NCBI RefSeq assembly: GCF_047948215.1
Contig: NC_134455.1
Span: 153,432,575-153,496,574 of the forward strand
Direction: 5' to 3'
Length of the DNA stretch: 64,000 nt
Origin: Lycorma delicatula
Lineage: Eukaryota > Arthropoda > Insecta > Hemiptera > Fulgoridae
A program made the position numbers and the translations under genes. Below, one piece after another: positions 56,560-64,000 of this stretch (its first letter is position 1; each line of letters opens with the position of its first letter). The notes under the pieces were generated by a model that made no database searches, was not told the DNA's origin, and saw nothing but the letters and a program-made list of their open reading frames with translations.

Positions 56560-57990
56560 ATGTTTTGAGGTCCTCTGGCTAAAAAAAAATTAAAGAATTA
56601 CAAATAGGCAGATATGTACATGCAAGCTTTAGTCCAGGCGGTATCTGTTTTAAAGGGGTCATCATATTTGGTCTTTTTCTACACGATCGCTAATTTTTGC
56701 TGTAATGCCTCTGGAATATCATCAGAAATTATTATTTCACTATGCGCCACTTGGAAAAGGTGTGGTTAAGGTTTTATTAAACAAAATGTAAAAAAAAAAT
56801 TACAAAGTTATCCATATTTTTCTCTTATTTTCCTAGATAACTGTTTGTTCACTTTAGAGAAAATATTGGGAGAAAAAAAAGTATTGTTATTAAATTTTAC
56901 ACATAATTTCATCAGTTGCAAATCGAAAAATACATTATTATTGACACAAAAATAGCAATAACTGTCAAAAAAATGACTTTTTGGGGAATTTTTTTTTGAG
57001 TACTTATATTGTACATAGATTTATTAGACTTATATTATACCTTAAGATTTTCGAAATTGTGTAGAACCTGAAATACAGTCTCTAAATGCTTGAAACTTTA
57101 ATCACATATAAAAGAGCACTAAAACTTTCAAATGTATTTTGAAAAATTTAAATCTGTTAATTGGGAGAGCCTAGGGAATTTTTCAAACATACTTGCAATT
57201 TTAACAAACATGCTAAAAAGTCTAGTATGCTAAAATGTTCAAATGTCATACTGGTAAATGCGAGTTATAGCTAAATATCGGTCTATTAATTTATCAATAA
57301 TAATTTATTCCAAAAGTTGCATAATGGCAGTCAACTTTGATCGGTTATATCTCCGGAGATAATTAACAAATCAAAACCTTTTTTTAGAAAAGAAGCTTCT
57401 TTCCAAGTACTTTTAGCTAATTTAGATAAAAATTTCAGAAGATATTAAATTTGTTTAAAAGCAGAAAATTTGCCTATGTTTGAAAAATTCCCCAAGCTTT
57501 CCTAATAAACTGATTTAAATTTTTCAAAATGCATTTGAAAGTTTGAGTGTTCTTTTATATATGATTAGATTTTCAAGTATCTAGGACTTTATCTCAGGCA
57601 CTACACAATTAAGAAAAAACAATTTTTTTTAAAATTTGGATTGAAAAATTATTGTGCAAAAACTGTCAGACTGATTTTGTTGATACCGCAGTTAAGAAAA
57701 ACTGCAAAATTCAGATTTTGTTTGGATTTTGGGATTTTTTGGACACTTGGTTCTGTCGATTGCAATCAAAAAGGGAGGTGCACAACTAGATATTACAACA
57801 GTCTTAAATCCAAAATTTCAACATCCTATGGCTAATAATTTTTGAGTTATGCGAGATACATACAAATATATGTACGTATAGACATCATGCCAAAACTAGT
57901 CAAATGTATTCAAGGATGGTCAAAATGAATATTTCATTGAAATCTGAAAACCGAATTTTTTGCGATCACAATACTTTCTTTACTTCATAG
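56560..57990. repeat. Repeat-rich block with a 150-bp inverted repeat
   Basis: The block combines several words seen in non-coding hemipteran repeats (GGTTATATCTCCGGAGATAA near 57342; GCGATCACAATACTTTCTTTACTTC near 57963). Within it, 57042-57193 and 57474-57620 form inverted arms of about 150 bp, separated by about 280 bp. No transposase frame was found. It could be a non-autonomous foldback or MITE-like element. Confidence 0.6.
57042..57620. repeat. Long inverted repeat (two arms of about 150 bp)
   Basis: The left arm contains AATTGTGTAGAACCTGA, ACATATAAAAGAGCACT, TTTGAAAAATTTAAATC and GGGAATTTTTCAAACATA. The right arm read in reverse has AATTGTGTAGTGCCTGA, ATATATAAAAGAACACT, TTTGAAAAATTTAAATC and GGGAATTTTTCAAACATA in the same order. 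Identity is roughly 80% by eye. Confidence 0.85.
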
Positions 57991-58984
57991 AAGGAACTAA
58001 ACAACTATTCTGAAAAAATCTGATCAAAAAGTTAATTATATATTTAATAGTGAAGGAATTCCTTTAAAGCAAGAAAAAAATTCAAATCACAGATAAAAAG
58101 ATGAAATAGATAAAATCCTTAAAAGTAGTATTTAAATAATATTGGAGTGTTAATAATACTTTATTTACTTGAAACTAACAGCATATTTAATATTTTTCAA
58201 CCTAATAAACTTTCAGAAAAACAAATTATTTTTAAAAAATATAAAAGCTCTTGATATTTTCTTACATAACGTGTCTCTCAACTCATATTTCAAATTCTTA
58301 TACATCCATCTTCTACATCATAACATATTTAGAAAATAATTATGTTTTCTTCTCTCTCTATATTATATCTTTGTTTTTTTTTTTTATATATTAATTTTTC
58401 TGAAATGTCTGCAGGTTCTTAATCTGTTTCAGTTACCTAAATCAAAACTTTTTGGAAATTGAGATTTCCAAAAGCAGCTATTTTATATTAATAATATGAT
58501 AGATATATTAACCATAACATTTGGGGATATGTTATAAAATATAAAAGTATTTTCCAGTATCATATATTTCTCTATTACTTAATTTATGAGAATTAGAAAC
58601 CCACAGCTATTGAAAAACCAAGACATAAAAAAAAACATAGCCTAACAAAGAAATACATGCTAGGAGTGTTTACAAAATATACAGTTTCAGACAGGTTTAA
58701 TTAGTTTTAACTACAATAGTTAAAAGAATGCAGAACAAAACCATACATATAAAAAATATTAGGGCTCTACCAAAAGTGAGTTGTAAAGTTTTAAATATGG
58801 TGATGAGTAATATTGTTATAACACTTTAGTTGAAGACAAAACAACAGTCCGTGTGGGCACACACAACATTTAAAAGCAGAATTATTCATCTAAATAATGA
58901 ATTGCACTTCTTTGTTTCCTAAGCCGACATTGAAATTCCATAAACATTTTTTTAGTTCAGAATGAAAGAGAAATAATTTGGGAA
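57991..58984. other. AT-rich DNA, nothing called
   Basis: A minus-strand stretch at 58880-58955 reads FMEFQCRLRKQRSAIHYLDE and then a stop. It is too short to call an exon. Confidence 0.35.
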
Positions 58985-59275
58985 CTGATTCAGATTAAAA
59001 TAAGGAAATACGTTTGTAAAAACATACGTCCGAAAACACTTTATTATAGAGTTATGGCTAGTGAAAAATTTCAGCTGAATTTGAGTTCCCTTGTTGAAAT
59101 GATGTCATTCTGAAATTTTTTAGACATATAAGAAGTAAACTTGATTGTTTATTTTTTTCAAAATCAAACAAAACAGGTCCCAGAACTACCGTAGCTTTCA
59201 TGATATCCAGCAAAAATTCAGTGATGAAAAACAAGTTTCTTTAGGTTTGAAGTACAATTACTTTGTTCAATGACT
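58985..59275 (-). repeat. Dispersed repeat A, copy 3
   Basis: The reverse complement runs AACAAAGTAATTGTACTTCAAAC, then GCTACGGTAGTTCTGGGACCT, ACATCATTTCAACAAGGG and TTTTTCACTAGCCATAACT. It matches copy 1 in order and extends over its CACTAGCTGTAACTTGC part, which copy 2 lacks. Confidence 0.75.
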
Positions 59276-61394
59276 AATAAATAAGTAAATTTTATATCAA
59301 GACTTGTAGAGAATTTATTTATGAGAAAATTGATGTAATAGTCTATGAAAAACAAAAAAAGAAATCAATTTTTATTATTCAGAACAAAACTTAACACAGA
59401 AATATTATAAATTTGTAAATATTAAAAACAGCAGTTTTCAATACAATAAATTTAGACTTTTGAAAAGTTAGGATGGCAATGCTATCTACATGCTTCAAAA
59501 TTAATTAGAATACAATTTGAATAATACATGTTAATAATAAATATTGGCGGTTTAGTTGTTTTCGACATTAACTTTGACTGTGTTTAATTATTTTTAAGAA
59601 TCAAGTTATGTAGTATTTTTGTGTTTGTTGTATTCTAGACTGTATGTACATTTTTCCAACTGAATCTGGATTTAAAAAAGAATTTCAAGAATTTCTACAC
59701 AACTCAAACAAACCACAAAATACAGTATGACCTCCAACACTTCAGCAACACCTCCATCCAGCTTGGTGACTATGCCAGATGACTCCAGTAATCTGCATGT
59801 ACTGAGTTTCATTATATATTGATGATAATATTTTTTATTTTTGTTCAAGTAAGAAATTAAAATTAATTTATTTTATTTCTAATGTAACCTTTATTTATTT
59901 AAATTAGTAAGTAATTAATTATCTTTGACATCATTCTTATTTATTTCTGTTTCGGTAAATGTAAATCTTCTATATGTTTTAATCATATCCATGTTTCAGC
60001 TTACAGCTTAAATATATTACTTTTAGTTTTAATTTAAACATAAATAGCAATTTAATATTTGTATATTTTAATATATACAAAAAAATATTATTACAACTTA
60101 AGTCTTAAGTTTCTATGTGATGTCAAAATTCACCAAGTTGTAACCTTTTAATATGTATTATTTAATAATTAGATTAAGTTAATTTAAACATGCACTTTAA
60201 TACATTTCACATAATAGTTAACTATATGTGGTAATTTCAAGGAAAGGATAAAAAATGGTCTCTTTATTAGTAAAAAATGAAACAAATGGTAATTATAATA
60301 CAACATTAAGTTTATTCATTCCAAAAGCTGACAACAGTAAGTGATGGGATCATATACGTGTGAGGAAGGAATAAGTGTTTATTTTCCATGGAGAGACAGA
60401 AAAATTATCTTCTTAACTATTCATTTAATTACCCTGGAGAATACATGGAAACAATGTGGATGTTAGGATTACTTAATATCTTTATGAAGTGGCTGTTGTA
60501 TGAAGTGTCAGAGACCCAGTTAAAGATATGGACTTATGACTAAATTTGAAGATATGATAGAAGATAAAAATAAAAAATGAATTGCAGCAGAACTAAAAAG
60601 AATAAATACAGCAAAACTAATTTTAACCCAAGGAGGTGATAAAATGGAGAAAAAATTAATTATATAATTCAAGAATGTTATTTAAACACATTACGTTTCT
60701 TTTTCTAAATCCCAATGTTATCAAAGTAGCCTTATTCTATTCTTGGAGAAAGGATAAAATGAATAATATTATTTTTATACAAATATGGATGGTGAAGTAT
60801 TAGATGAAATATTTTTTCAGAACATGAAATACAAAAGTCTACAATAAGATGTTTAAAAAACTGTAAACAGATTAAAGAAACATTTAAACTGAAAAGAATA
60901 GCAACACAGTAATAGAAAGAAAAATAGCTTTTTAATAAATTTAATAATTGTTTTTCTCTGTAATCCTTATTTTTCTAACTATAGATTTTTTATCTCTTGA
61001 AGAACTCAGTTATTTCCTTTTGCCGTAAAAAAAAAATGAAGTCAGTTTCTCCCATTTTATTTTCTATGGCAACTTGTCAAATATCTTGTAACACTATTAA
61101 CTTCATCAATAGATTTTTTTTATCTCATACTATCCGTATCTCATTGGCTTATATTTTTCATTTTTCACTAAAAATTTGTGTCTGCTCTTGTCCATTTTAT
61201 TAAATCTTTATCTGATGTGTTTTTAGTCCCAGTATATTCTTTTAATTAAAGTATGAAATAGTTTCCATAAATATGTGTTCCTTTATAAACAAAAATTTTG
61301 CTGTATTAAATGTTTTAAAATGTAAAAAAAATCTCAATATGACTTTATAAACTGTACACTTCATAAAAAAAATCACTATATTAAATAAACAATA
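59276..61394. other. AT-rich DNA, no gene called
   Basis: Some less AT-rich patches (59690-59810, 60300-60560) have no recognisable frame. The frame at 60997-61203 has no motif. Confidence 0.35.
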
Positions 61395-61396
61395 TA

Positions 61397-62320
61397 CAAG
61401 GTCTGTTAAGAAAGTAATACCACAAAGTCTAAAAGTAAGAAAAAATAACATTTATTAACATAATAATAGGAATAATAATAACTGTACATTAAAATTCTTC
61501 AAAATATTGTTCTCCTGTGTTGATACATCTTTGCCAGGAGGATTTCCAATCTGTGAAGGCATCCTGTATGGCTGTTCAGGAAGTGTGTTTAAAGCCATTT
61601 CACAAGCTGCTTTCACGTTGTCAATTTTTCCTTAACAATGTCCTTTCTGGGGGGATTTCAAATGAGGAAACAAAAAGAAGTCTGCAGGAGCCAAGTCAGG
61701 ACAGTTACAGTGGTGCGGCAGTGTTGCCACATTAGGTTTGGCTAGGTAGTTGGTCATGGCGAAGGCAGTGTGGGCTGGTGCATTGTCATGGTGAAGTTTC
61801 CAATCACTGCTGATGTCTGGTCTGACATGCCGGATCCTTGATCTCAGTCTCTTGAGTACTTCTACATAAAATATAGAGTTAACGATTGTCCCGGGAAGTA
61901 CAAACTCACAGTGGACAATCCCCCTGTTGTCAAAAAACACAATGCATGGTCTTGATCTTTGATTTGCTCATTCAAGTCTTCTTGGGGCAAGAGGACACTG
62001 AGGTGTGCCACTAGGCACTTCGCCTCTTCATTTCAAGGTCATACTGGAATATCCCCATTTCATCACCGGGATAACATTGTCCAAAAAGTGAGGATCATTT
62101 TCTAACATTTCCAAAACATTTTGAAAAAATTTCAACTTGGCAAGATTTTTGGTCATTGATCAAAATTCTTGGGACACACTTTTCTCGTGAGAAAATCCTT
62201 GGTCACAATCTTGTGGATGAGACTGTTGACTTACATCACCATCGATCCTGTTAGATGATAAAGCATGCTGCAAGGTACAGTTGCTTCACAATAAAATGTA
62301 TGACATTACTTTCCGGACCA
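61397..62320 (-). mobile_element. mariner element, truncated transposase
   Basis: Both ends carry the same inverted word: CAAGGTCTGTTAAGAAAGTAA at 61397 and, inverted, GGTCCGGAAAGTAATGTCATAC near 62300-62318. TA precedes the left end (61395-61396). At about 920 bp it is shorter than a complete 1.3-kb mariner, because the N-terminal helix-turn-helix region is missing. Confidence 0.8.
61500..62180 (-). pseudogene. mariner transposase relic
   Basis: Frames in order give the region before the first catalytic Asp (NVIPVMKWGYSS-like, about 62060), then QIKDQDHALCFL and, in the longest open frame (61632-61940), NRGIVHCEFVLPGTIVNS. That frame continues with VEVLKRLRSRIRHVRPD, WKLHHDNAPAHTAFAMTNYL (second Asp) and CPDLAPADFFLFPHLK (third Asp, 34 residues after the second). 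This is the D,D34D signature of mariner. The C terminus continues to about 61500 (KAACEMALNTLPEQ). The enzyme's cut-and-paste activity is lost because the front half has stops and deletions. Confidence 0.88.
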
Positions 62321-62464
62321 GGAAAGACAGCATTATTTTGGTATTAATGTTTATTATTAGTGAAAGAATGAAAGAATTTAATCATAAGAAACTACATACA
62401 AAAATTTACGTCAAATGAAATAAAGTACATTCTCTTTTTTAGTTTTATATACAAACATTGTTAA

Positions 62465-62510
62465 GACCTTGTATGAGTGAGTGTCTGTGTGTTTGTGTGT
62501 GTCTATGCAT
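62465..62510. repeat. Short imperfect (GT)n tract
   Basis: GAGTGTCTGTGTGTTTGTGTGTGTC-type microsatellite between the two DNA transposons. Confidence 0.7.
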
Positions 62511-62600
62511 ACATTCAGATGGATGAAAAGATTAGAAAGATTTTAATGAAAATAAATACATAGTTTTATAAAAAAATTTAAAATTTTTTTTAATTTTTCA

Positions 62601-64000
62601 GTACCGTATTTATTCGAGTACCCCACACTTTTTTCTTGGAATTGGAGAGAAAAAATAAGGGTGCGGGGCTTACTTGAAACAGCCTTTAGCTAGGATAATT
62701 TATGTAAACGTTATCTTAGAAGTACCTAAATTCAATCACAAATATAGGTTTTAATATTTGTCACATTAGGCTTTCGTTTATCAATACCGGATGCCACTTA
62801 TACAGAATACATCCTTAATTATTAACAACCTGTTCATATTATCGATAGGAACGAAGGTACGGTATTTTTATAAAACTGATTCATTCTGTATAGGCTGCAT
62901 CTGGTTCTAATGACACTACAGTTACAGTATCAGTTACCCATCGTCGTCTTGTCTATATGCCACAGTCATTGTATTGTTTGTATACGTGGATGGTTATGTG
63001 CATTTTATCTGTTTAGTTTATCTTGTAAAGTTTAATACGATGATTTATTTTAATTACGGCATTAAAATGAGTACAAAAGGACAGCATCTACGACCTTTAA
63101 CAGTAAATGAAGAACTGCGCGTTACAGAAGAAATTGGAAATCAGGTGGCAGGAAGAAAGTTTGACGCAGATAAAAGCTGCATTTGAGACTGGCGGAAGAA
63201 GAAACAACTTCTGGTAACAGGCACTGGTAATAAAAGGGTTTTTCATGGCTTAAAACCAAAATACACAGACATAGAAATATTATTGTATGACTTTGTTATG
63301 GAAAAAAGGAAATGCAGTTATGCTGTCATGACAGAAATGTGTCAATCATATGCTTATGAAATTGCTAAATCATTGAATAAAGTTGATTTTAAAGCAAGCC
63401 GTGGATGAATAACACGATTTTTTGCACGAAATGATTTGTCAATAAGATGAAAGACGACCATTTCTCAATGACTTCCAGACACTTATGAACAAAACATATT
63501 ACATTTATAAACAATACATAAACAAATACATAATAAATCTTAGAAATAATAAAGGCTATTTGCCTTCACAAATAGGAAACGCTGATCAAACCCCCGAATA
63601 TTTTGAAATGCCATTTGACAAAACCGTAAACAAAAAAGGTGAAAAAAGTGTTATAATTCGCACTGGTGGTAATGAAAAACAAAGGTGAGTGTTATGCTTT
63701 GCATTACTTCTGATTGATCAAAATTACTTCCGTACATTGTTTTTAAAAGAAAAACTCTTCCTACCGTACAGGTAAATATGGAGTTATTATCAGAGCACAG
63801 GAATCAGGTTGGATGGACGAAACCTTAATTTTAGATTGGATCAGGTGTGTATGGCAAAAGTGATCAGGAGATTTACTTAATAAAAAAAATACCGGTATGC
63901 TAGTAATGGATAGTTATCGAGGGCATACGATTGATAAAGTGAAAGACATTTTAAGAAAGGGTATGACAGACCAAGTAATAATTCCAGGTGGATTGACATC
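62601..64000 (+). mobile_element. pogo/Tigger DNA transposon, continues beyond the window
   Basis: The left end starts CAGTACCGTATTTATTCGAG, typical of a pogo-family terminal repeat in arthropods, followed by a leader of about 460 bp with GGGTGCGGGGCTTAC. The transposase pseudogene begins at about 63067. The right end lies outside. Confidence 0.72.
63067..64000 (+). pseudogene. pogo/Tigger transposase (CENP-B-type HTH and DDE_1), broken and cut by the window
   Basis: ATG at 63067 gives MSTKGQHLRPLTVNEELRV and the first HTH. One stop (TGA after DADKSCI) precedes DWRKKKQLL and VFHGLKPKYTDIEILLYDFV, the CENP-B-type second HTH. Next come LNKVDFKASRG and IGNADQTPEYFEMP (first catalytic Asp), VNKKGEKSVIIRTGGNEKQR, AQESGWMDETLILDWI and GMLVMDSYRGH (second Asp). 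The sequence ends in MTDQVIIPGGLTS at the window edge, just before the third Asp region. There are about four shifts or stops. The order and spacing are canonical for the DDE_1 (pogo) family. Confidence 0.85.

Noticed and set aside
58880..58955. Short exon of gene B (FMEFQCRLRKQRSAIHYLDE)
   Set aside because: It ends in an in-frame stop and has no good splice borders.
1..64000. CRISPR array, bacterial operon or phage
   Set aside because: No regularly spaced direct repeats with spacers. Introns, poly(A) insertions and eukaryotic transposons dominate.

Overview
This window looks like insect nuclear DNA, probably hemipteran. It is about 70% A+T, has spliced exons with GT/AG borders separated by very long introns, and is packed with decayed arthropod-type transposable elements. 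Hemiptera is inferred from the look of the non-LTR elements and dispersed repeats and was not tested. There is no sign of bacterial or organellar DNA.

Host genes are sparse, and all host exons I can support are on the minus strand. Gene A has its start-codon exon at 24509-24628. It joins in phase 0 to a second coding exon at 2747-2845 across an intron of about 21.7 kb, and it runs off the left edge. A non-coding first exon may lie near 43.65-43.95 kb. Gene B is represented only by its last exon (56154-56426), which encodes an acidic stretch followed by a C-terminal transmembrane anchor. Its other exons must lie beyond 64 kb or be too small to see. I could not name either protein.

Everything else recognised is mobile DNA or its remains. 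1-1.64 kb: non-LTR ORF1 and 5' leader. 3.9-6 kb: PIF/Harbinger element with transposase and a MADF partner gene on opposite strands. 6.3-8 kb: R1-like ORF1. 9.5-10.3 kb: internal fragment of another R1-like element spanning an ORF1/ORF2 overlap. 11.64-14.46 kb: young 5'-truncated Jockey-like insertion with a 17-bp target-site duplication and a deletion in its polymerase active site. 16.6-17.1 kb: internally deleted mariner. 17.5-18.5 kb: hAT with its own TATA/Inr promoter and a perfect heat-shock element. 23.4 kb: Ty3/gypsy pol scrap. 26.2, 48.2 and 52.3 kb: three copies of a tRNA-derived SINE. 28.5-29.2 kb: RTE/CR1-like reverse transcriptase. 29.4-31.4 kb: second hAT. 32.2-36.5 kb: two Jockey/R1-type LINE relics in one orientation plus unknown GC-rich DNA. 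39.7-41.2 kb: Tc1/mariner and possible Tigger remains. 45.9-49.3 kb: another Jockey relic split by a SINE. 50.8-54.2 kb: Tc1/mariner pieces around a Transib (RAG1-related) transposase relic. 61.4-62.3 kb: mariner. 62.6-64 kb: pogo/Tigger element leaving the window.

Two kinds of structure are not explained by ordinary transposons. First, several perfect short inverted repeats (15-19 bp arms, spacers of 3-18 nt) occur at scattered unrelated sites. Second, an approximately 365-bp dispersed repeat of unknown class is present three times (36.6, 50.4 and 59.1 kb). All readings were made by eye from translation and motif recognition, so family names are recognitions and not search results.
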